A DNA stretch of 64,000 nucleotides from Culex pipiens pallens (taxonomy: Eukaryota; Arthropoda; Insecta; Diptera; Culicidae). Positions within the stretch are counted from its first letter, which is position 1; each line of letters begins with the position of its first letter. The position numbers and the translations under genes are program-made. Where the stretch lies: contig NC_068937.1 in NCBI RefSeq assembly GCF_016801865.2, forward strand, positions 68,489,930 to 68,553,929, in the 5' to 3' direction. This document shows positions 47,346-60,400 of this stretch, piece by piece. The notes under the pieces were generated by a model that saw only the letters and a program-made list of their open reading frames with translations, did no database searches and had not been told where the DNA came from.

Positions 47346-47680
47346 TAGCTATGCCAGTAGTGCCAATAATTTAAAAAGGAAAAGTCATAAATTTATTTCT
47401 TTTCAAAGAATTCGGTTACAATTTATTCATACTTATTCATACATGGTTACTCCAGAGCACCACTCATTTTTGTCTTCAAAATTAAATTTCTCTTCAACCA
47501 TGCATTTTTTCAACCAGGTTCAACCTGCGTTATTTTAAATAGAATGTTAACTTATAACCATTAAAATTTCATCGAATTTGGTCGAATCAGTTTCGAGTAA
47601 TGGTGGAAACCTTAAAAAATCTTGATTTTGCTCTGGGCGGGAAGGAGTTAAGTAGCCTCATTATTTCAAGGAATTTTTTC
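47346..47680. other. Unassigned AT-rich sequence
   Basis: No supported gene. A 119-codon frame at 47179-47538 spans the palindromic cluster and has no recognisable domain. Confidence 0.35.
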
Positions 47681-47855
47681 AACCTTTAATTTTTTTTCTG
47701 AATCTGCAAATACAAGATCGTTTTTGAGCTTTTTGGGACTCAAAATTGTAGTTTCAATTACGAGTCTTAATTCGTAATTGAAACTACAATTGTGAGTCCC
47801 AAAAAGCTCAAAAACGATCTTGTATTTGCAGATTCAGAAAAAAAAATTTAAGGTT
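47681..47855. repeat. 175-bp near-perfect inverted repeat (hairpin)
   Basis: Arms 47681-47763 and 47772-47855 with an 8-base loop GTCTTAAT. Inner arms of about 70 bp have a single mismatch (ACTCAAAATT against ACTCACAATT). The outer part has small length differences in the T/A runs. The arms are too long and too perfect for a usual miRNA precursor. It could be a foldback MITE or a source of siRNA if transcribed. Confidence 0.92.
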
Positions 47856-48133
47856 AAAATAATTAAGACGAACTAAGTGATTTTTCAAAAGTTGTTGAAT
47901 GCACTTGTTTTTAGATTTTTGTGAAGTAAACAAATATATAATTTCCCAGTATCGGGATTTTTGCAATATCATACATAACAATTTGAATTTTTTTTCTTGT
48001 TCAAGATCAACTGAAAATATTCATTGAAGAAAAATTTACATTTTTCAGGAAAACCCGAATGTTCACAATTGGCGGACCTTAACAAAAATTGAGGCAATCT
48101 TTACAAATTGCCGAGTTTTTTCTTCCAAAATAT
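47856..48133. other. Unassigned AT-rich sequence
   Basis: Nothing recognisable between the hairpin and the ACACAGATCTGTGT cluster. Confidence 0.35.
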
Positions 48134-48366
48134 ATTCTACACGCAAAGTCCATATAACACAGATCTGTGTAAAATTTGACACAGATCGCCCAAAACCTGG
48201 AATACACAGAATCTGTGTAGAAGCTTTGTACACAGATCTGTGTACAACCGTTGTCTGTCAAATCTGTGTAATTTTTTAATCGACATTCTGTGTAAAATTT
48301 TACACAGATCTGGGTAATATTTTACACAGATTCTGGGTACAAAATTGCATTCATTTCTTCTTTTAA
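48134..48366. mobile_element. Palindrome-rich element end (ACACAGATCTGTGT family), cut by gap
   Basis: Begins CTACACGCAAAG, then repeated words ACACAGATCTGTGTA, TACACAGAATCTGTGTAG, GTACACAGATCTGTGTAC and TTTTACACAGATCTGGGTA in about 200 bp. The architecture matches the TTAGTCTTT family at 4903, including a TACACG start. Its other end is not in the window. Confidence 0.6.
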
Positions 48367-48466
48367 NNNNNNNNNNNNNNNNNNNNNNNNNNNNNNNNNN
48401 NNNNNNNNNNNNNNNNNNNNNNNNNNNNNNNNNNNNNNNNNNNNNNNNNNNNNNNNNNNNNNNNNN
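48367..48466. other. Assembly gap of 100 N
   Basis: Exactly 100 N, the usual size for a gap of unknown length. The array to the right may not be directly next to the sequence on the left. Confidence 0.99.
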
Positions 48467-51400
48467 CCCAAACCTCCAAACCTCCAAACCTCCAAACCTC
48501 CAAACCTCCAAACCTCCAAACCTCCAAACCGCCAAACCTCCAAACCTCCAAACCTCCAAACCTCCAAACCTCCAAACCTCCAAACCTCCAAACCTCCAAA
48601 CCTCCAAACCTCCAAACCTCCAAACCTCCAAACCTCCAAACCTCCAAACCTCCAAACCTCCAAACCTCCAAACCTCCAAACCTCCAAACCTCCAAACCTC
48701 CAAACCTCCAAACCTCCAAACCTCCAAACCTCCAAACCTCCAAACCTCCAAACCTCCAAACCTCCAAACCTCCAAACCTCCAAACCTCCAAACCTCCAAA
48801 CCTCCAAACCTCCAAACCTCCAAACCTCCAAACCTCCAAACCTCCAAACCTCCAAACCTCCAAACCTCCAAACCTCCAAACCTCCAAACCTCCAAACCTC
48901 CAAACCTCCAAACCTCCAAACCTCCAAACCTCCAAACCTCCAAACCTCCAAACCTCCAAACCTCCAAACCTCCAAACCTCCAAACCTCCAAACCTCCAAA
49001 CCTCCAAACCTCCAAACCTCCAAACCTCCAAACCTCCAAACCTCCAAACCTCCAAACCTCCAAACCTCCAAACCTCCAAACCTCCAAACCTCCAAACCTC
49101 CAAACCTCCAAACCTCCAAACCTCCAAACCTCCAAACCTCCAAACCTCCAAACCTCCAAACCTCCAAACCTCCAAACCTCCAAACCTCCAAACCTCCAAA
49201 CCTCCAAACCTCCAAACCTCCAAACCTCCAAACCTCCAAACCTCCAAACCTCCAAACCTCCAAACCTCCAAACCTCCAAACCTCCAAACCTCCAAACCTC
49301 CAAACCTCCAAACCTCCAAACCTCCAAACCTCCAAACCTCCAAACCTCCAAACCTCCAAACCTCCAAACCTCCAAACCTCCAAACCTCCAAACCTCCAAA
49401 CCTCCAAACCTCCAAACCTCCAAACCTCCAAACCTCCAAACCTCCAAACCTCCAAACCTCCAAACCTCCAAACCTCCAAACCTCCAAACCTCCAAACCTC
49501 CAAACCTCCAAACCTCCAAACCTCCAAACCTCCAAACCTCCAAACCTCCAAACCTCCAAACCTCCAAACCTCCAAACCTCCAAACCTCCAAACCTCCAAA
49601 CCTCCAAACCTCCAAACCTCCAAACCTCCAAACCTCCAAACCTCCAAACCTCCAAACCTCCAAACCTCCAAACCTCCAAACCTCCAAACCTCCAAACCTC
49701 CAAACCTCCAAACCTCCAAACCTCCAAACCTCCAAACCTCCAAACCTCCAAACCTCCAAACCTCCAAACCTCCAAACCTCCAAACCTCCAAACCTCCAAA
49801 CCTCCAAACCTCCAAACCTCCAAACCTCCAAACCTCCAAACCTCCAAACCTCCAAACCTCCAAACCTCCAAACCTCCAAACCTCCAAACCTCCAAACCTC
49901 CAAACCTCCAAACCTCCAAACCTCCAAACCTCCAAACCTCCAAACCTCCAAACCTCCAAACCTCCAAACCTCCAAACCTCCAAACCTCCAAACCTCCAAA
50001 CCTCCAAACCTCCAAACCTCCAAACCTCCAAACCTCCAAACCTCCAAACCTCCAAACCTCCAAACCTCCAAACCTCCAAACCTCCAAACCTCCAAACCTC
50101 CAAACCTCCAAACCTCCAAACCTCCAAACCTCCAAACCTCCAAACCTCCAAACCTCCAAACCTCCAAACCTCCAAACCTCCAAACCTCCAAACCTCCAAA
50201 CCTCCAAACCTCCAAACCTCCAAACCTCCAAACCTCCAAACCTCCAAACCTCCAAACCTCCAAACCTCCAAACCTCCAAACCTCCAAACCTCCAAACCTC
50301 CAAACCTCCAAACCTCCAAACCTCCAAACCTCCAAACCTCCAAACCTCCAAACCTCCAAACCTCCAAACCTCCAAACCTCCAAACCTCCAAACCTCCAAA
50401 CCTCCAAACCTCCAAACCTCCAAACCTCCAAACCTCCAAACCTCCAAACCTCCAAACCTCCAAACCTCCAAACCTCCAAACCTCCAAACCTCCAAACCTC
50501 CAAACCTCCAAACCTCCAAACCTCCAAACCTCCAAACCTCCAAACCTCCAAACCTCCAAACCTCCAAACCTCCAAACCTCCAAACCTCCAAACCTCCAAA
50601 CCTCCAAACCTCCAAACCTCCAAACCTCCAAACCTCCAAACCTCCAAACCTCCAAACCTCCAAACCTCCAAACCTCCAAACCTCCAAACCTCCAAACCTC
50701 CAAACCTCCAAACCTCCAAACCTCCAAACCTCCAAACCTCCAAACCTCCAAACCTCCAAACCTCCAAACCTCCAAACCTCCAAACCTCCAAACCTCCAAA
50801 CCTCCAAACCTCCAAACCTCCAAACCTCCAAACCTCCAAACCTCCAAACCTCCAAACCTCCAAACCTCCAAACCTCCAAACCTCCAAACCTCCAAACCTC
50901 CAAACCTCCAAACCTCCAAACCTCCAAACCTCCAAACCTCCAAACCTCCAAACCTCCAAACCTCCAAACCTCCAAACCTCCAAACCTCCAAACCTCCAAA
51001 CCTCCAAACCTCCAAACCTCCAAACCTCCAAACCTCCAAACCTCCAAACCTCCAAACCTCCAAACCTCCAAACCTCCAAACCTCCAAACCTCCAAACCTC
51101 CAAACCTCCAAACCTCCAAACCTCCAAACCTCCAAACCTCCAAACCTCCAAACCTCCAAACCTCCAAACCTCCAAACCTCCAAACCTCCAAACCTCCAAA
51201 CCTCCAAACCTCCAAACCTCCAAACCTCCAAACCTCCAAACCTCCAAACCTCCAAACCTCCAAACCTCCAAACCTCCAAACCTCCAAACCTCCAAACCTC
51301 CAAACCTCCAAACCTCCAAACCTCCAAACCTCCAAACCTCCAAACCTCCAAACCTCCAAACCTCCAAACCTCCAAACCTCCAAACCTCCAAACCTCCAAA

Positions 51401-54400
51401 CCTCCAAACCTCCAAACCTCCAAACCTCCAAACCTCCAAACCTCCAAACCTCCAAACCTCCAAACCTCCAAACCTCCAAACCTCCAAACCTCCAAACCTC
51501 CAAACCTCCAAACCTCCAAACCTCCAAACCTCCAAACCTCCAAACCTCCAAACCTCCAAACCTCCAAACCTCCAAACCTCCAAACCTCCAAACCTCCAAA
51601 CCTCCAAACCTCCAAACCTCCAAACCTCCAAACCTCCAAACCTCCAAACCTCCAAACCTCCAAACCTCCAAACCTCCAAACCTCCAAACCTCCAAACCTC
51701 CAAACCTCCAAACCTCCAAACCTCCAAACCTCCAAACCTCCAAACCTCCAAACCTCCAAACCTCCAAACCTCCAAACCTCCAAACCTCCAAACCTCCAAA
51801 CCTCCAAACCTCCAAACCTCCAAACCTCCAAACCTCCAAACCTCCAAACCTCCAAACCTCCAAACCTCCAAACCTCCAAACCTCCAAACCTCCAAACCTC
51901 CAAACCTCCAAACCTCCAAACCTCCAAACCTCCAAACCTCCAAACCTCCAAACCTCCAAACCTCCAAACCTCCAAACCTCCAAACCTCCAAACCTCCAAA
52001 CCTCCAAACCTCCAAACCTCCAAACCTCCAAACCTCCAAACCTCCAAACCTCCAAACCTCCAAACCTCCAAACCTCCAAACCTCCAAACCTCCAAACCTC
52101 CAAACCTCCAAACCTCCAAACCTCCAAACCTCCAAACCTCCAAACCTCCAAACCTCCAAACCTCCAAACCTCCAAACCTCCAAACCTCCAAACCTCCAAA
52201 CCTCCAAACCTCCAAACCTCCAAACCTCCAAACCTCCAAACCTCCAAACCTCCAAACCTCCAAACCTCCAAACCTCCAAACCTCCAAACCTCCAAACCTC
52301 CAAACCTCCAAACCTCCAAACCTCCAAACCTCCAAACCTCCAAACCTCCAAACCTCCAAACCTCCAAACCTCCAAACCTCCAAACCTCCAAACCTCCAAA
52401 CCTCCAAACCTCCAAACCTCCAAACCTCCAAACCTCCAAACCTCCAAACCTCCAAACCTCCAAACCTCCAAACCTCCAAACCTCCAAACCTCCAAACCTC
52501 CAAACCTCCAAACCTCCAAACCTCCAAACCTCCAAACCTCCAAACCTCCAAACCTCCAAACCTCCAAACCTCCAAACCTCCAAACCTCCAAACCTCCAAA
52601 CCTCCAAACCTCCAAACCTCCAAACCTCCAAACCTCCAAACCTCCAAACCTCCAAACCTCCAAACCTCCAAACCTCCAAACCTCCAAACCTCCAAACCTC
52701 CAAACCTCCAAACCTCCAAACCTCCAAACCTCCAAACCTCCAAACCTCCAAACCTCCAAACCTCCAAACCTCCAAACCTCCAAACCTCCAAACCTCCAAA
52801 CCTCCAAACCTCCAAACCTCCAAACCTCCAAACCTCCAAACCTCCAAACCTCCAAACCTCCAAACCTCCAAACCTCCAAACCTCCAAACCTCCAAACCTC
52901 CAAACCTCCAAACCTCCAAACCTCCAAACCTCCAAACCTCCAAACCTCCAAACCTCCAAACCTCCAAACCTCCAAACCTCCAAACCTCCAAACCTCCAAA
53001 CCTCCAAACCTCCAAACCTCCAAACCTCCAAACCTCCAAACCTCCAAACCTCCAAACCTCCAAACCTCCAAACCTCCAAACCTCCAAACCTCCAAACCTC
53101 CAAACCTCCAAACCTCCAAACCTCCAAACCTCCAAACCTCCAAACCTCCAAACCTCCAAACCTCCAAACCTCCAAACCTCCAAACCTCCAAACCTCCAAA
53201 CCTCCAAACCTCCAAACCTCCAAACCTCCAAACCTCCAAACCTCCAAACCTCCAAACCTCCAAACCTCCAAACCTCCAAACCTCCAAACCTCCAAACCTC
53301 CAAACCTCCAAACCTCCAAACCTCCAAACCTCCAAACCTCCAAACCTCCAAACCTCCAAACCTCCAAACCTCCAAACCTCCAAACCTCCAAACCTCCAAA
53401 CCTCCAAACCTCCAAACCTCCAAACCTCCAAACCTCCAAACCTCCAAACCTCCAAACCTCCAAACCTCCAAACCTCCAAACCTCCAAACCTCCAAACCTC
53501 CAAACCTCCAAACCTCCAAACCTCCAAACCTCCAAACCTCCAAACCTCCAAACCTCCAAACCTCCAAACCTCCAAACCTCCAAACCTCCAAACCTCCAAA
53601 CCTCCAAACCTCCAAACCTCCAAACCTCCAAACCTCCAAACCTCCAAACCTCCAAACCTCCAAACCTCCAAACCTCCAAACCTCCAAACCTCCAAACCTC
53701 CAAACCTCCAAACCTCCAAACCTCCAAACCTCCAAACCTCCAAACCTCCAAACCTCCAAACCTCCAAACCTCCAAACCTCCAAACCTCCAAACCTCCAAA
53801 CCTCCAAACCTCCAAACCTCCAAACCTCCAAACCTCCAAACCTCCAAACCTCCAAACCTCCAAACCTCCAAACCTCCAAACCTCCAAACCTCCAAACCTC
53901 CAAACCTCCAAACCTCCAAACCTCCAAACCTCCAAACCTCCAAACCTCCAAACCTCCAAACCTCCAAACCTCCAAACCTCCAAACCTCCAAACCTCCAAA
54001 CCTCCAAACCTCCAAACCTCCAAACCTCCAAACCTCCAAACCTCCAAACCTCCAAACCTCCAAACCTCCAAACCTCCAAACCTCCAAACCTCCAAACCTC
54101 CAAACCTCCAAACCTCCAAACCTCCAAACCTCCAAACCTCCAAACCTCCAAACCTCCAAACCTCCAAACCTCCAAACCTCCAAACCTCCAAACCTCCAAA
54201 CCTCCAAACCTCCAAACCTCCAAACCTCCAAACCTCCAAACCTCCAAACCTCCAAACCTCCAAACCTCCAAACCTCCAAACCTCCAAACCTCCAAACCTC
54301 CAAACCTCCAAACCTCCAAACCTCCAAACCTCCAAACCTCCAAACCTCCAAACCTCCAAACCTCCAAACCTCCAAACCTCCAAACCTCCAAACCTCCAAA

Positions 54401-57400
54401 CCTCCAAACCTCCAAACCTCCAAACCTCCAAACCTCCAAACCTCCAAACCTCCAAACCTCCAAACCTCCAAACCTCCAAACCTCCAAACCTCCAAACCTC
54501 CAAACCTCCAAACCTCCAAACCTCCAAACCTCCAAACCTCCAAACCTCCAAACCTCCAAACCTCCAAACCTCCAAACCTCCAAACCTCCAAACCTCCAAA
54601 CCTCCAAACCTCCAAACCTCCAAACCTCCAAACCTCCAAACCTCCAAACCTCCAAACCTCCAAACCTCCAAACCTCCAAACCTCCAAACCTCCAAACCTC
54701 CAAACCTCCAAACCTCCAAACCTCCAAACCTCCAAACCTCCAAACCTCCAAACCTCCAAACCTCCAAACCTCCAAACCTCCAAACCTCCAAACCTCCAAA
54801 CCTCCAAACCTCCAAACCTCCAAACCTCCAAACCTCCAAACCTCCAAACCTCCAAACCTCCAAACCTCCAAACCTCCAAACCTCCAAACCTCCAAACCTC
54901 CAAACCTCCAAACCTCCAAACCTCCAAACCTCCAAACCTCCAAACCTCCAAACCTCCAAACCTCCAAACCTCCAAACCTCCAAACCTCCAAACCTCCAAA
55001 CCTCCAAACCTCCAAACCTCCAAACCTCCAAACCTCCAAACCTCCAAACCTCCAAACCTCCAAACCTCCAAACCTCCAAACCTCCAAACCTCCAAACCTC
55101 CAAACCTCCAAACCTCCAAACCTCCAAACCTCCAAACCTCCAAACCTCCAAACCTCCAAACCTCCAAACCTCCAAACCTCCAAACCTCCAAACCTCCAAA
55201 CCTCCAAACCTCCAAACCTCCAAACCTCCAAACCTCCAAACCTCCAAACCTCCAAACCTCCAAACCTCCAAACCTCCAAACCTCCAAACCTCCAAACCTC
55301 CAAACCTCCAAACCTCCAAACCTCCAAACCTCCAAACCTCCAAACCTCCAAACCTCCAAACCTCCAAACCTCCAAACCTCCAAACCTCCAAACCTCCAAA
55401 CCTCCAAACCTCCAAACCTCCAAACCTCCAAACCTCCAAACCTCCAAACCTCCAAACCTCCAAACCTCCAAACCTCCAAACCTCCAAACCTCCAAACCTC
55501 CAAACCTCCAAACCTCCAAACCTCCAAACCTCCAAACCTCCAAACCTCCAAACCTCCAAACCTCCAAACCTCCAAACCTCCAAACCTCCAAACCTCCAAA
55601 CCTCCAAACCTCCAAACCTCCAAACCTCCAAACCTCCAAACCTCCAAACCTCCAAACCTCCAAACCTCCAAACCTCCAAACCTCCAAACCTCCAAACCTC
55701 CAAACCTCCAAACCTCCAAACCTCCAAACCTCCAAACCTCCAAACCTCCAAACCTCCAAACCTCCAAACCTCCAAACCTCCAAACCTCCAAACCTCCAAA
55801 CCTCCAAACCTCCAAACCTCCAAACCTCCAAACCTCCAAACCTCCAAACCTCCAAACCTCCAAACCTCCAAACCTCCAAACCTCCAAACCTCCAAACCTC
55901 CAAACCTCCAAACCTCCAAACCTCCAAACCTCCAAACCTCCAAACCTCCAAACCTCCAAACCTCCAAACCTCCAAACCTCCAAACCTCCAAACCTCCAAA
56001 CCTCCAAACCTCCAAACCTCCAAACCTCCAAACCTCCAAACCTCCAAACCTCCAAACCTCCAAACCTCCAAACCTCCAAACCTCCAAACCTCCAAACCTC
56101 CAAACCTCCAAACCTCCAAACCTCCAAACCTCCAAACCTCCAAACCTCCAAACCTCCAAACCTCCAAACCTCCAAACCTCCAAACCTCCAAACCTCCAAA
56201 CCTCCAAACCTCCAAACCTCCAAACCTCCAAACCTCCAAACCTCCAAACCTCCAAACCTCCAAACCTCCAAACCTCCAAACCTCCAAACCTCCAAACCTC
56301 CAAACCTCCAAACCTCCAAACCTCCAAACCTCCAAACCTCCAAACCTCCAAACCTCCAAACCTCCAAACCTCCAAACCTCCAAACCTCCAAACCTCCAAA
56401 CCTCCAAACCTCCAAACCTCCAAACCTCCAAACCTCCAAACCTCCAAACCTCCAAACCTCCAAACCTCCAAACCTCCAAACCTCCAAACCTCCAAACCTC
56501 CAAACCTCCAAACCTCCAAACCTCCAAACCTCCAAACCTCCAAACCTCCAAACCTCCAAACCTCCAAACCTCCAAACCTCCAAACCTCCAAACCTCCAAA
56601 CCTCCAAACCTCCAAACCTCCAAACCTCCAAACCTCCAAACCTCCAAACCTCCAAACCTCCAAACCTCCAAACCTCCAAACCTCCAAACCTCCAAACCTC
56701 CAAACCTCCAAACCTCCAAACCTCCAAACCTCCAAACCTCCAAACCTCCAAACCTCCAAACCTCCAAACCTCCAAACCTCCAAACCTCCAAACCTCCAAA
56801 CCTCCAAACCTCCAAACCTCCAAACCTCCAAACCTCCAAACCTCCAAACCTCCAAACCTCCAAACCTCCAAACCTCCAAACCTCCAAACCTCCAAACCTC
56901 CAAACCTCCAAACCTCCAAACCTCCAAACCTCCAAACCTCCAAACCTCCAAACCTCCAAACCTCCAAACCTCCAAACCTCCAAACCTCCAAACCTCCAAA
57001 CCTCCAAACCTCCAAACCTCCAAACCTCCAAACCTCCAAACCTCCAAACCTCCAAACCTCCAAACCTCCAAACCTCCAAACCTCCAAACCTCCAAACCTC
57101 CAAACCTCCAAACCTCCAAACCTCCAAACCTCCAAACCTCCAAACCTCCAAACCTCCAAACCTCCAAACCTCCAAACCTCCAAACCTCCAAACCTCCAAA
57201 CCTCCAAACCTCCAAACCTCCAAACCTCCAAACCTCCAAACCTCCAAACCTCCAAACCTCCAAACCTCCAAACCTCCAAACCTCCAAACCTCCAAACCTC
57301 CAAACCTCCAAACCTCCAAACCTCCAAACCTCCAAACCTCCAAACCTCCAAACCTCCAAACCTCCAAACCTCCAAACCTCCAAACCTCCAAACCTCCAAA

Positions 57401-60400
57401 CCTCCAAACCTCCAAACCTCCAAACCTCCAAACCTCCAAACCTCCAAACCTCCAAACCTCCAAACCTCCAAACCTCCAAACCTCCAAACCTCCAAACCTC
57501 CAAACCTCCAAACCTCCAAACCTCCAAACCTCCAAACCTCCAAACCTCCAAACCTCCAAACCTCCAAACCTCCAAACCTCCAAACCTCCAAACCTCCAAA
57601 CCTCCAAACCTCCAAACCTCCAAACCTCCAAACCTCCAAACCTCCAAACCTCCAAACCTCCAAACCTCCAAACCTCCAAACCTCCAAACCTCCAAACCTC
57701 CAAACCTCCAAACCTCCAAACCTCCAAACCTCCAAACCTCCAAACCTCCAAACCTCCAAACCTCCAAACCTCCAAACCTCCAAACCTCCAAACCTCCAAA
57801 CCTCCAAACCTCCAAACCTCCAAACCTCCAAACCTCCAAACCTCCAAACCTCCAAACCTCCAAACCTCCAAACCTCCAAACCTCCAAACCTCCAAACCTC
57901 CAAACCTCCAAACCTCCAAACCTCCAAACCTCCAAACCTCCAAACCTCCAAACCTCCAAACCTCCAAACCTCCAAACCTCCAAACCTCCAAACCTCCAAA
58001 CCTCCAAACCTCCAAACCTCCAAACCTCCAAACCTCCAAACCTCCAAACCTCCAAACCTCCAAACCTCCAAACCTCCAAACCTCCAAACCTCCAAACCTC
58101 CAAACCTCCAAACCTCCAAACCTCCAAACCTCCAAACCTCCAAACCTCCAAACCTCCAAACCTCCAAACCTCCAAACCTCCAAACCTCCAAACCTCCAAA
58201 CCTCCAAACCTCCAAACCTCCAAACCTCCAAACCTCCAAACCTCCAAACCTCCAAACCTCCAAACCTCCAAACCTCCAAACCTCCAAACCTCCAAACCTC
58301 CAAACCTCCAAACCTCCAAACCTCCAAACCTCCAAACCTCCAAACCTCCAAACCTCCAAACCTCCAAACCTCCAAACCTCCAAACCTCCAAACCTCCAAA
58401 CCTCCAAACCTCCAAACCTCCAAACCTCCAAACCTCCAAACCTCCAAACCTCCAAACCTCCAAACCTCCAAACCTCCAAACCTCCAAACCTCCAAACCTC
58501 CAAACCTCCAAACCTCCAAACCTCCAAACCTCCAAACCTCCAAACCTCCAAACCTCCAAACCTCCAAACCTCCAAACCTCCAAACCTCCAAACCTCCAAA
58601 CCTCCAAACCTCCAAACCTCCAAACCTCCAAACCTCCAAACCTCCAAACCTCCAAACCTCCAAACCTCCAAACCTCCAAACCTCCAAACCTCCAAACCTC
58701 CAAACCTCCAAACCTCCAAACCTCCAAACCTCCAAACCTCCAAACCTCCAAACCTCCAAACCTCCAAACCTCCAAACCTCCAAACCTCCAAACCTCCAAA
58801 CCTCCAAACCTCCAAACCTCCAAACCTCCAAACCTCCAAACCTCCAAACCTCCAAACCTCCAAACCTCCAAACCTCCAAACCTCCAAACCTCCAAACCTC
58901 CAAACCTCCAAACCTCCAAACCTCCAAACCTCCAAACCTCCAAACCTCCAAACCTCCAAACCTCCAAACCTCCAAACCTCCAAACCTCCAAACCTCCAAA
59001 CCTCCAAACCTCCAAACCTCCAAACCTCCAAACCTCCAAACCTCCAAACCTCCAAACCTCCAAACCTCCAAACCTCCAAACCTCCAAACCTCCAAACCTC
59101 CAAACCTCCAAACCTCCAAACCTCCAAACCTCCAAACCTCCAAACCTCCAAACCTCCAAACCTCCAAACCTCCAAACCTCCAAACCTCCAAACCTCCAAA
59201 CCTCCAAACCTCCAAACCTCCAAACCTCCAAACCTCCAAACCTCCAAACCTCCAAACCTCCAAACCTCCAAACCTCCAAACCTCCAAACCTCCAAACCTC
59301 CAAACCTCCAAACCTCCAAACCTCCAAACCTCCAAACCTCCAAACCTCCAAACCTCCAAACCTCCAAACCTCCAAACCTCCAAACCTCCAAACCTCCAAA
59401 CCTCCAAACCTCCAAACCTCCAAACCTCCAAACCTCCAAACCTCCAAACCTCCAAACCTCCAAACCTCCAAACCTCCAAACCTCCAAACCTCCAAACCTC
59501 CAAACCTCCAAACCTCCAAACCTCCAAACCTCCAAACCTCCAAACCTCCAAACCTCCAAACCTCCAAACCTCCAAACCTCCAAACCTCCAAACCTCCAAA
59601 CCTCCAAACCTCCAAACCTCCAAACCTCCAAACCTCCAAACCTCCAAACCTCCAAACCTCCAAACCTCCAAACCTCCAAACCTCCAAACCTCCAAACCTC
59701 CAAACCTCCAAACCTCCAAACCTCCAAACCTCCAAACCTCCAAACCTCCAAACCTCCAAACCTCCAAACCTCCAAACCTCCAAACCTCCAAACCTCCAAA
59801 CCTCCAAACCTCCAAACCTCCAAACCTCCAAACCTCCAAACCTCCAAACCTCCAAACCTCCAAACCTCCAAACCTCCAAACCTCCAAACCTCCAAACCTC
59901 CAAACCTCCAAACCTCCAAACCTCCAAACCTCCAAACCTCCAAACCTCCAAACCTCCAAACCTCCAAACCTCCAAACCTCCAAACCTCCAAACCTCCAAA
60001 CCTCCAAACCTCCAAACCTCCAAACCTCCAAACCTCCAAACCTCCAAACCTCCAAACCTCCAAACCTCCAAACCTCCAAACCTCCAAACCTCCAAACCTC
60101 CAAACCTCCAAACCTCCAAACCTCCAAACCTCCAAACCTCCAAACCTCCAAACCTCCAAACCTCCAAACCTCCAAACCTCCAAACCTCCAAACCTCCAAA
60201 CCTCCAAACCTCCAAACCTCCAAACCTCCAAACCTCCAAACCTCCAAACCTCCAAACCTCCAAACCTCCAAACCTCCAAACCTCCAAACCTCCAAACCTC
60301 CAAACCTCCAAACCTCCAAACCTCCAAACCTCCAAACCTCCAAACCTCCAAACCTCCAAACCTCCAAACCTCCAAACCTCCAAACCTCCAAACCTCCAAA

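Noticed and set aside
47681..47855. microRNA precursor
   Set aside because: The arms of about 84 bp with near-perfect pairing are unlike usual insect pre-miRNAs. A foldback element is more likely.
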